From positions 1 through 64,000 of the forward strand of contig NZ_KB907872.1 of NCBI RefSeq assembly GCF_000382245.1: DNA of 64,000 nt, in the 5' to 3' direction. The position numbers and the translations under genes were made by a program. The notes below the pieces were generated by a model, which was not told the origin of the DNA, searched no databases, and worked only from the letters and a program-made list of their open reading frames with translations. Source of the stretch: Kushneria aurantia DSM 21353. GTDB taxonomy: Bacteria > Pseudomonadota > Gammaproteobacteria > Pseudomonadales > Halomonadaceae. Shown here one piece after another: positions 1 to 6,847 of the stretch; positions within the stretch are counted from its first letter, which is position 1, and every line of letters starts with the position of its first letter.

Positions 1-207
1 AACGCCCCGACAGAGCGCTTTTTCAGAAGCTTGAAAACGGAATGGATACCGGAGATCGGTTATTCGTGCTTTGTCTCGGCGAAGCGGTCAATCACGGATT
101 ATCTGATCGGCTATTACAGTGCTCTCCGGCCCCACAAGCATAATGATGGGCTGCCGCCCAATGTGGCTGAGCAGCTCTATTGGAAGACTCAAAAGACAGT
201 GGCCTGA
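1..207 (+). mobile_element. IS3-family transposase, C-terminal fragment (cut by window edge)
   Basis: Frame 1 is open from the first base to TGA at 205-207 and gives 68 residues. It reads like the end of an IS3-family OrfB integrase: NAPTERFFRSLKTEW holds the last acidic residue of the DDE triad (the Glu at codon 5), and YYSALRPHKHNDGLPP is the usual rve_3 tail. The N-terminal part lies outside the window, so completeness cannot be judged. The right end of the element should lie just after the stop, around 208-230, because acetyltransferase-like coding sequence resumes by about 232. The left inverted repeat is not in view, so the exact boundary is uncertain. Confidence 0.85.
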
Positions 208-228
208 ATTACTTGACCACTACAATTT

Positions 229-400
229 GCCGCCATATCTGCTGATCCTCGGGTCATGAAGTGCTTTTCTGGCACCTTGAAGCCCTCGGAAAGCGATTCC
301 CTGGCGGAAAACTGTGAAGCGCTAATTTCCGAAAGAGGATGGGGAGTATGGGCGGTCGAACTGCTGGAAACCGGCGAATTTATCGGTAATGCTGGTGCGT
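229..400 (+). pseudogene. GNAT-family N-acetyltransferase remnant
   Basis: The frame through the ATG at 256 reads SADPRVMKCFSGTL and then ALISERGWGVWAVE and TGEFIGNAG. This is the N-terminal third of a RimJ/RimL-like GNAT acetyltransferase. Homology starts upstream of the ATG (DPRVM is normally internal), directly after the IS3 end, so the true start was removed by the insertion. After GEFIGNAG (about 393) the frame stays open to 606 but the residues no longer resemble GNAT, and the acetyl-CoA loop is missing. I read it as a gene truncated at both ends and not functional. Confidence 0.7.
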
Positions 401-599
401 TTTGGGTCCACTCCGCAGCCTGCGGTGGCGCCGCGCATAAAACGTCTGCCTTATGCGGGCGTTCGTGTTTGCAGGGCCCCGCCGAGAGGCCTAAAGGCCA
501 ATCCCGGCTATCGAAAGAGATAATTTCCGGCTTGCGTTGGGTGAAACTATATTGTGCGTTAACGGTCTGTAACCTTACAGGACATCAACGGAGCTGCGT
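401..599. other. Non-coding spacer before msrP
   Basis: No gene is recognised. The stretch contains a short inverted repeat (CGCATAA at 434-440 with TTATGCG at 451-457) and AT-richer sequence near 541-560 that includes TATATT at 548-553, a possible -10 for msrP. I find no convincing -35. GGAG at 590-593 is the msrP ribosome binding site. Confidence 0.4.
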
Positions 600-1610
600 A
601 TGCTGATCCGCTTGCGTGACCGCCGCACCCTCGGCGAAAACGACGTCACTCCCGAAGCCATCTATCACGCCCGCCGCCGTTTCATGGCCGGCGCTGCCGG
701 CCTTGGTATGGCCGCCGCGCTGCCGCGCGGTGCGCTGGCAGCGTCGAACTACGACGAGGTGGAGGAGGGCAGCGGCCCGCCCTGGTTTACCCGCCGTTTC
801 GATAACGTCGCGTGGCAGGCGGTGACCGCCGGCGCGGATGACACGATCACCCCCTATGGTGATGCCACCCACTACAACAACTTCTACGAGTTCGGCACCG
901 ACAAGCGCGATCCGGCCGAAAATGCCGGCCAGTTGACCACCGAGCCCTGGACTGTCGAGGTCGACGGCGAGGTCGGTCGCCCTGGAACATTCGATGTCGA
1001 TCAGCTTTTGGGCGAGCACCGGCTGGAGGAGCGCATCTATCGACTGCGCTGCGTCGAGGCGTGGTCGATGGTGATTCCTTGGCTGGGCGTGCCGCTGGCC
1101 GACCTGCTAAAGCGCGTCGAGCCCACTTCGAAGGCGAAGTTCGTGCGTTTTCAGACCCTGGAGCGGCCCTCCGAGATGCCGGGGCAGCGCTCGCGTTTCG
1201 CCTATATCGACTGGCCCTACCAGGAGGGGCTGCGTCTCGATGAGGCGATGCATCCGCTGACGCTTCTGACCGTAGGCATGTACGGCCGCTCGTTGCCCAA
1301 CCAGAACGGCGCACCGGTGCGGCTGGTGGTGCCCTGGAAGTACGGTTTCAAGAGCATCAAGTCGGTGGTGCGCATCTCGCTGGTGGAGGATCAGCCGGCC
1401 ACCGCCTGGAGCAGTATCAACCCTCGCGAATACGGCTTCTACTCCAACGTCAATCCCGATGTCGACCATCCGCGCTGGAGCCAGGCACGGGAGCGGCGCC
1501 TGCCCAACAGCCTGTTCAGTCCCAACATGATCGATACGCAGATGTTCAACGGCTATGAAGACCAGGTCGCCTCGCTGTACAGCGGCATGGACCTGCAGAA
1601 ATATTACTGA
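600..1610 (+). CDS. msrP: Protein-methionine-sulfoxide reductase catalytic subunit MsrP (YedY)
   Basis: A 336-residue periplasmic molybdoenzyme that reduces methionine sulfoxide in oxidised envelope proteins. A twin-arginine signal is visible (RRRFMA at residues 25-30, then an Ala/Gly/Leu-rich stretch ending ALA), as expected for export of a folded molybdopterin protein. The conserved [14 protein letters not shown] carries the molybdenum-ligand cysteine (Cys151). Length and the [19 protein letters not shown] segment fit MsrP. The ATG at 600 follows GGAG at 590-593. It is followed after 15 bases by msrQ, its quinone-linked membrane partner, so the two form an operon. Confidence 0.96.
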   Translation: MLIRLRDRRTLGENDVTPEAIYHARRRFMAGAAGLGMAAALPRGALAASNYDEVEEGSGPPWFTRRFDNVAWQAVTAGADDTITPYGDATHYNNFYEFGTDKRDPAENAGQLTTEPWTVEVDGEVGRPGTFDVDQLLGEHRLEERIYRLRCVEAWSMVIPWLGVPLADLLKRVEPTSKAKFVRFQTLERPSEMPGQRSRFAYIDWPYQEGLRLDEAMHPLTLLTVGMYGRSLPNQNGAPVRLVVPWKYGFKSIKSVVRISLVEDQPATAWSSINPREYGFYSNVNPDVDHPRWSQARERRLPNSLFSPNMIDTQMFNGYEDQVASLYSGMDLQKYY

Positions 1611-1625
1611 GGATGTGAGGCGCTG

Positions 1626-2240
1626 ATGCTACTGGCCTGGCGGTTGGCGGTGTTTGCCGCCGCTCTGTGTCCCTTTGCGTGGTATGCATGGCAGGTCTAC
1701 AGCGGCAACGGCGGACCGGAGCCCGGGCAGTATCTGCTGCTCAATTTCGGCGTCACGGCGCTGATTCTGCTACTGGTGACGCTGTCGCTGACGCCGTTGA
1801 TGAAACTCACGCGCTGGAAGGGATTTGCACTGGTGCGGCGTCAGCTAGGGCTGTGGACTTTCAGCTATGCGGTGCTGCACCTGCTCTGCTACCTGCTGTT
1901 CATTCTGGGGCTCGATTTCTCGGCGCTGGGCGATGATCTGGTGCGGCGCCCCTACATTATTGTCGGCTTTGCGGCGCTTTTGATGCTGCTGGCTTTGGCT
2001 GTGACCTCCAACCGCTACGCGATGAAGCGCCTTGGTAAACGCTGGAAGGCGTTGCATCGCATGGTTTATGCCGCACTGGCGCTGGTGCTGTTGCACTTTT
2101 TCTGGGTGGTACGGGCCGATATGGGGGAGTGGCTCAACTACGCGCTGGTGGCGGCGTTTTTGATGGCGCTGCGGATTCCTGTCGTGTCGCGCCGGCTGAG
2201 CAGAGTACGGCCGCGCCGAGGAGTGGCCCGACGCGGCTGA
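1626..2240 (+). CDS. msrQ: Protein-methionine-sulfoxide reductase haem-binding subunit MsrQ (YedZ)
   Basis: A 204-residue integral membrane b-type cytochrome of the ferric-reductase-like family that passes electrons from the quinone pool to MsrP. Hydrophobic helices run through most of the protein, and histidines sit in helices (for example YAVLHLLCYLLF and ALHRMVYAALALVLLHFFWV), as in the family. The Arg-rich tail (RRLSRVRPRRGVARRG) is likely cytoplasmic. A TGAGG ribosome site precedes the ATG. It is the second gene of the msrPQ operon; a hairpin at 2255-2277 follows but is oriented to end the facing gene. Confidence 0.95.
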   Translation: MLLAWRLAVFAAALCPFAWYAWQVYSGNGGPEPGQYLLLNFGVTALILLLVTLSLTPLMKLTRWKGFALVRRQLGLWTFSYAVLHLLCYLLFILGLDFSALGDDLVRRPYIIVGFAALLMLLALAVTSNRYAMKRLGKRWKALHRMVYAALALVLLHFFWVVRADMGEWLNYALVAAFLMALRIPVVSRRLSRVRPRRGVARRG

Positions 2241-2246
2241 GATGGC

Positions 2247-2277
2247 ACACAAAACGCCGCAGCGCTGTGCTGCGGCG
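2247..2277 (-). terminator. Intrinsic terminator of the minus-strand dehydrogenase gene
   Basis: A 9-bp perfect stem (CGCCGCAGC at 2255-2263, GCTGCGGCG at 2269-2277) with a 5-nt loop. Read on the minus strand it is followed by TTTTGTGT, so it should end the 2307-3323 gene. The plus strand has no T-run after the stem. Confidence 0.7.
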
Positions 2278-2306
2278 TCGTGATGCCTGGCGCGAAATCT
2301 GACGCG

Positions 2307-3323
2307 CTATTCCATCGCCGTCAGCACCAGCTTGCCGGTGGCATGACCCTCTTCCAGCAGGCGATGAGCGCGCGTCAGATTGTCGACGCTGAGGGGGCCG
2401 ATGATCTCGCCCAGGGTGCTGCGCAGCCGGCCCTCGTCGATCAGCCCGGCGATGGTGGCGAGCGCCCGGCCCTGCAAATGGCGCTGTATATCGTGCAGCG
2501 GACGGGCGAACATGAACTCCCAGTGGAAGCTGGCCGCTTTGGGCTGCAGGGCGTTGAGATCGACCGTTTTATGGGTCTCGGCAATGGCCACGATCTCGCC
2601 CAGTGGCTTGATCAATGCCACCATGTTGTCCCAGTGCACGCCGATATCGTGGCAGTTGAAGATGTAGTCGACCTGCGCCACGCCGAGATTTTCCATCTCC
2701 TTGACCAGATCGTGGTGATTGACCACATCATGGGCGCCCATATCGCGGCACCACTGCGCCGAGTGCTCCCGCGAGGCGGTGGCGATCACGCGAATACCGG
2801 TGAGCTGGCGCGCCATCTGGAGTGCGATCGAGCCCGCTCCGCCGGCGCCGTTGATGACCAAAAGTGTCTGCTCGCCGTGGGCGCCGGTGTCGCGGGTCAG
2901 GCGCAGCTTGTCGAACAGCCCCTCCCAGGCGGTCAGGGCGGTCAGCGGCAGGGCAGCACTCTCCTCGACTTCGAGACTCTGCGGGGCACGGGCCATCAGC
3001 AGGCTGTCGATCAGTTGGTATTGGGCGTTGCTGCCGGGACGGGTGACCTCGCCCGAGTAGTAGACCCGGTCGCCAACGCTGAAGCCTTCGGCGTCGCTGC
3101 CGAGCGCCTCGATAGTACCGACCGCGTCCCAGCCGAGAATGGTCGGCTCGCTCAGTTCGCCAAGGGCGCCGGCGCGCACCTTGGTGTCGACCGGATTGAC
3201 CGACACCGCTTCGATGCGCACCAGCGCATCGCGGCCCTGCACCTCGGGCCGCGGGATGTCGCTCTGCTCGAAGGCGCCGGGCTTTTGAATGTCAACGGCG
3301 CCACGGGTGGTGATGGCTTTCAT
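2307..3323 (-). CDS. Zinc-type alcohol dehydrogenase-like / NADPH:quinone reductase family protein
   Basis: A 338-residue medium-chain dehydrogenase/reductase. Residues 30-130 form the GroES-like domain (SVNPVDTKVRAG, GWDAVGTIEALG), and INGAGGAGSIALQMARQ around residues 157-172 is the Rossmann nucleotide-binding loop. The structural-zinc cysteine cluster is absent, which fits the zinc-independent quinone-reductase/adh_fam_1 group (TIGR02817-like). It probably uses NADPH to reduce quinones or activated alkenes in the cytosol; the physiological substrate is unknown. It is a single gene, transcribed away from the Nudix gene, with its own terminator. Confidence 0.85.
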   Translation of the reverse strand: MKAITTRGAVDIQKPGAFEQSDIPRPEVQGRDALVRIEAVSVNPVDTKVRAGALGELSEPTILGWDAVGTIEALGSDAEGFSVGDRVYYSGEVTRPGSNAQYQLIDSLLMARAPQSLEVEESAALPLTALTAWEGLFDKLRLTRDTGAHGEQTLLVINGAGGAGSIALQMARQLTGIRVIATASREHSAQWCRDMGAHDVVNHHDLVKEMENLGVAQVDYIFNCHDIGVHWDNMVALIKPLGEIVAIAETHKTVDLNALQPKAASFHWEFMFARPLHDIQRHLQGRALATIAGLIDEGRLRSTLGEIIGPLSVDNLTRAHRLLEEGHATGKLVLTAME

Positions 3324-3454
3324 TGCTATCCTCTTCGATACACAGGCGCGTTCAGCGCTCTATAAATGACAGTATCAAATCTGGACCATGGCGCCGGCCT
3401 ATGCCAGCAGAGCACTGTGCCGACGTGATGCCGGCCACTTGAGGAGTGTCAAAA

Positions 3455-4075
3455 ATGTCACAGGATTGGGTCGATTTTGCCCGCAAACTCCGCTCCATTG
3501 CCCAGACCGGCCAGACCTATACCGACAACAAGTATGAGCTGGAGCGCTATCGTCAGCTGGAGACGCTGACCAATGAGATGTTCGCGGCGCTGGCCGATAC
3601 GCCGATCGAGCGGGTCGAGAACTTTTTCATTCCCGATCATGGCTATGCCACGCCCAAAGTGGACGTGCGCGGTGCGGTGTTCGAACAGGGGCGGGTGCTG
3701 CTGGTGCGCGAGATCAAGGACGGCTGCTGGACCCTGCCGGGGGGCTGGGCCGATGTCACTGAAAGCCCGAAGGAGGCGGTGGTCAAGGAGATACACGAGG
3801 AGTCCGGCCACCGCGTCGGTGAGCCGCGCCTTGCCATGCTCAAGGACCGCTCGCGCCACCCCTATCGCCACTATTCGCCGGCCCACATCTACAAGCTCTT
3901 TTTCGTCTGCGATCACCTGGGCGGTGAGTTTGTCGTCAACAATGAGACCGATGCCGCCGACTTTTTCGATGTCGATGATCTGCCGCCGCTTTCCGAGGGC
4001 AGAACGCTGGCCGAGGATATCCACCAGTGTCTCGACTTTTACAATTCGGGGGCACCGGGCATCTACAGCGATTGA
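3455..4075 (+). CDS. Nudix hydrolase with N-terminal PF12535-like domain
   Basis: A 206-residue Nudix protein. Residues 1-60 (DFARKLRSIAQTGQTYTDNKYELERY) look like the helical N-terminal domain of hydrolases of X-linked nucleoside diphosphates, and the catalytic domain follows (VDVRGAVFEQGRVLLVRE). The Nudix box is at residues 97-118: G-x5-E-x7-KEIHEESG, with Lys for the usual Arg. The magnesium-binding glutamates remain, so activity is expected; nucleoside diphosphate sugars or ADP-ribose are possible substrates. An earlier in-frame GTG at 3446 lies inside GAGGAG (3441-3446), so the ATG at 3455, 8 bases after it, is the better start. It lies 5 bases before the next gene. Confidence 0.88.
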   Translation: MSQDWVDFARKLRSIAQTGQTYTDNKYELERYRQLETLTNEMFAALADTPIERVENFFIPDHGYATPKVDVRGAVFEQGRVLLVREIKDGCWTLPGGWADVTESPKEAVVKEIHEESGHRVGEPRLAMLKDRSRHPYRHYSPAHIYKLFFVCDHLGGEFVVNNETDAADFFDVDDLPPLSEGRTLAEDIHQCLDFYNSGAPGIYSD

Positions 4076-4080
4076 GCGCC

Positions 4081-5004
4081 ATGTCTCCTTTTCAGCGCCT
4101 GCTGCACGCCGACTGGAGTCTGCAGGGGCGCAAGCGACGGGTCGCCGAGGCGACCCGTGAAGGGGGCGGCTGGCGTCTGTCGATACCGGTCACGCCGGGC
4201 GACACGAGCATTTGGACGGCGGCGCTGATGGTGCCGGATCAGCCGCCAACGCTGGTCGGCTTCGATTTTCCCATCGGCGTGCCGGCGCGCTGGGCACGTC
4301 GCGCCGGGCTCGAGCGCTTCGACACCCTGCTGGCAGCGATGGGGCAGGGGCGCTGGGTGGATTTCGACACAGTGGCTGACAGCGCCGCCGATGTCGCTCT
4401 CGAGCGCCCCTTCTTTCCGCGTCGCGGGCTGGTCGGCGTACGCCGCCGGCAGCTGGTCGAGGCGCTGGGGCTCGACGATTTCGACGATCTCTATCGCCAC
4501 TGCGAGCGCACTATCACGGGGCGTCGTCCAACGCCGCTGTTCTGGACGCTGGGCGCTGCGCAGGTGGGGAAGGCGGCGCTTTCGGGTTGGCGCGAGGTGA
4601 TTGCGCCGGCCAGAAGGGCGGGGGCGGCGCTGTGGCCCTTCGATGGCACGCTTTCAACGCTCGCCGGTGGCGGGCGGCCGGTGCTGGCGGAGAGCTGGCC
4701 GAGCCTGGCCGCACGGCGGCTGGGGGTGGCGCTGAAACCCGGACAGAGCAAGCGGTGTCAGGCGGACCGCGCCGCGGTGGGCCGTGCGCTGCTGGCGCTC
4801 GATCTGCCGATCACTTTCGATGCCGACCTGGCACGGGAAATGGTTGCGGGCTTCGGTCCCTCACCGGCACGCGAGGACGATTTCGACGCCCTGCTGGGGC
4901 TGGTGCTGATGGTGGCGATTGTCGAGGGGCGCATGGGGGCCGAGCCAGGGCTGAATGATCCGCAGCGCCTGCTCGAGGGGTGGATACTGGGGCTTGAAAC
5001 GTAA
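4081..5004 (+). CDS. Conserved protein of unknown function (possibly DUF429-like)
   Basis: 307 residues from the ATG at 4081, five bases after the Nudix stop, so probably cotranscribed with it. The same frame is open back to 4027, but that would overlap the Nudix gene. An early acidic strand (LLHADWS) and a second (LVGFDFPIGVP), plus PRRGLVGVRRRQL and a late AREDDFDALLGLVLM helix, recall the RNase H-like DUF429 proteins; that assignment is a guess from motif spacing. No signal peptide or membrane helix is visible. The last codons (CTT GAA ACG TAA) lie in the first copy of a 16-nt tandem repeat, so the present C-terminus may be secondary. Confidence 0.7.
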   Translation: MSPFQRLLHADWSLQGRKRRVAEATREGGGWRLSIPVTPGDTSIWTAALMVPDQPPTLVGFDFPIGVPARWARRAGLERFDTLLAAMGQGRWVDFDTVADSAADVALERPFFPRRGLVGVRRRQLVEALGLDDFDDLYRHCERTITGRRPTPLFWTLGAAQVGKAALSGWREVIAPARRAGAALWPFDGTLSTLAGGGRPVLAESWPSLAARRLGVALKPGQSKRCQADRAAVGRALLALDLPITFDADLAREMVAGFGPSPAREDDFDALLGLVLMVAIVEGRMGAEPGLNDPQRLLEGWILGLET

Positions 5005-5037
5005 GGGGCTTGAAACGTAAGGGGGCTTGAAACCTAA
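4989..5037. repeat. Three tandem copies of a 16-17 nt unit over a stop codon
   Basis: Unit GGGGCTTGAAACGTAA occurs at 4989-5004 and 5005-5020. A third copy with one extra G and one substitution lies at 5021-5037. The first copy contains the last three codons and stop of the upstream gene; 16 is not a multiple of three, so the other copies sit in other frames. This looks like replication slippage. Confidence 0.9.
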
Positions 5038-5038
5038 G

Positions 5039-5060
5039 GGGCCGCTCAAGCGAGCGGCCC
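5039..5060. terminator. Hairpin between converging genes
   Basis: A perfect 9-bp GC-rich stem (GGGCCGCTC at 5039-5047, GAGCGGCCC at 5052-5060) with loop AAGC. It lies between the ends of the gene at 4081-5004 and pyk. Neither side has a clear T-run, so termination is plausible but not certain. Confidence 0.5.
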
Positions 5061-5086
5061 GTTATCGAGACCCGTGGCGATCTGGC

Positions 5087-6556
5087 TCACCCCACCTGCT
5101 GGCCGGCCTGTACGATCTTCATGGCGTTGGTGCCGCCCTGGGCACTGACATGATCGCCGCGGGTGAGAATGACGTAGTCCCCCGGCGAAGCAAGGCTGCG
5201 CTTTTCCAGCTCCGCCACGGCGCGCTGGTTGACTTCGCCGTTGGGCATGTCGTCGGTATTGAACTCGATCGCCAGCACACCGCGATACATCGCCATGCGG
5301 CGCAGGGTGCGCGGGTGGGCCGAGAGCGCCACGATGGGCAGCCCGGAGCGAATGCGCGAGGCGATCAGCGGCGTATAGCCGGTCTCGGTCAGGCAGGCGA
5401 TGGCGGCCACGCCCTCGAGATGGTTGGCGGCGTACATCGCCGACAGCGCTACCGTTTCGTCGACGCGGTGGAATTCGTCGCTCATGCGGTGCTTGGATTT
5501 CTGCGCCGCGCGCTCGCGCTCGGCGCCAAGGCAGCAGCGGTTCATCGCCTGGATGGTTTCCACCGGGAATTCGCCGGCGGCCGTCTCGGCCGACAGCATT
5601 ACCGCGTCGGTGCCGTCGAGCACCGCGTTGGCGACGTCGAACACCTCGGCGCGGGTCGGCAGCGGCGATTCGATCATCGACTCCATCATCTGCGTCGCCG
5701 TAATCACCGCGCGGTTGAGCGTGCGGGCGCGGGCGATCATGCGTTTCTGCACGCCGATCAGCTGGGCATCGCCGATCTCCACGCCGAGATCGCCGCGGGC
5801 GACCATGACCACGTCCGAGGCGAGAATGATGCCGTCCAGAGTGTCGGCGTCGGCGACCGCTTCGGCGCGTTCGACCTTGGCGACCAGGGCGATGTTTTGT
5901 CCCGCCTCACCCATCAGTTCGCGGGCCCGCTCCATGTCGGCGCCGGAGCGTGGGAAGGAGACGGCGAGGAAATCGACCTCCAGGTCGATGGCGGTTTTCA
6001 TGTCCTCGAGGTCCTTGTCGGTCAGCGCCGCCGCCGACAGACCGCCGCCCTGCTTGTTGATGCCCTTGTTATTGGAGAGCTTGCCCCCCACCTTGACACG
6101 ACACTCGATGCGCGAGCCTTCGACCTGCTCGACTTCCAGTTCGATACGGCCGTCGTCGAGCAGCAGGACGTCGCCGCTGTCGACATCGTCGGCCAGTTCC
6201 CTGTAGTCGCAGCCGACCTGGTGCTGATCGCCTGCATCGCGGCCAAGGCTGACATCAATGACGAATTTGCTGTCGTTGGAAAGCTCGACGGGTCCGTTGG
6301 CAAAGCGTGCGATGCGAATCTTGGGGCCCTGCAGATCGCCCAGGATCGCCACGTTGCGCTGCTGACGCCCGGCCGCTTCGCGCACTGCCGCGACTCGGCG
6401 GCGGTGATCGTCGGCGCTGCCATGGGAAAAATTGAGTCGCACGACATCCACGCCGGCCCTGACCATGGCGTCCAGGACCCCCTCCCGGTCACTGGCCGGT
6501 CCAAGGGTCGCCACAATCTTGGTGCGGCGGATGGGATCATGGAACGTTCTCGACAT
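5087..6556 (-). CDS. pyk: Pyruvate kinase
   Basis: A 489-residue glycolytic enzyme that converts phosphoenolpyruvate and ADP to pyruvate and ATP in the cytosol. Visible family features: N-terminal RRTKIVATLGPAS, the RLNFSHGS loop, KGINKQGGGLSA, the magnesium/PEP site MVARGDLGVEIG, the potassium/ADP segment VMLSAETAAGEFP, and a C-terminal regulatory domain starting near KHRMSDEFHR. Length fits bacterial PykA-type enzymes. GGAGAG lies just upstream of the ATG. It is a single gene, divergent from topA; with the gap gene at 18739 reduced to a fragment, this is the only intact glycolytic gene in the window. Confidence 0.97.
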   Translation of the reverse strand: MSRTFHDPIRRTKIVATLGPASDREGVLDAMVRAGVDVVRLNFSHGSADDHRRRVAAVREAAGRQQRNVAILGDLQGPKIRIARFANGPVELSNDSKFVIDVSLGRDAGDQHQVGCDYRELADDVDSGDVLLLDDGRIELEVEQVEGSRIECRVKVGGKLSNNKGINKQGGGLSAAALTDKDLEDMKTAIDLEVDFLAVSFPRSGADMERARELMGEAGQNIALVAKVERAEAVADADTLDGIILASDVVMVARGDLGVEIGDAQLIGVQKRMIARARTLNRAVITATQMMESMIESPLPTRAEVFDVANAVLDGTDAVMLSAETAAGEFPVETIQAMNRCCLGAERERAAQKSKHRMSDEFHRVDETVALSAMYAANHLEGVAAIACLTETGYTPLIASRIRSGLPIVALSAHPRTLRRMAMYRGVLAIEFNTDDMPNGEVNQRAVAELEKRSLASPGDYVILTRGDHVSAQGGTNAMKIVQAGQQVG

Positions 6557-6847
6557 GAAGGACTCTCCTGATGCGGTGTCGGTAGTGCTTCACTATACCT
6601 TTACGACGGGTTCGGGTGCGATGCTGGTGTTCAAAGTCTCGGCGATGGTCGTGCTATTGTCGAGGCTATCCACACTGCAGGGAACGATGACCGCCGCGAC
6701 ATCCGGTGTACCGAGCGGTGAATCGGTGGCCTGTAGCGCCGGCGCCGGTGCCAGGGTAGGGTAAGCGCAAATTTCGAGCGCATGCGGTGTTGCGTCACAG
6801 GCCGAAGAGACATGATCCGGTACCACCGGTAAAAGAGATGGAGACCT
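6557..6847. promoter_or_regulatory. Divergent pyk/topA intergenic region
   Basis: About 290 bases without a gene. On the minus strand TATAGT (complement of 6589-6594) could be the pyk -10, but no good -35 is 17 bases away. The topA ribosome site GGAGA is at 6840-6844. No operator was recognised. Confidence 0.4.

Noticed and set aside
5027-6571. 514-codon frame antisense to pyk
   Set aside because: Shadow of the pyruvate kinase gene; no domain.
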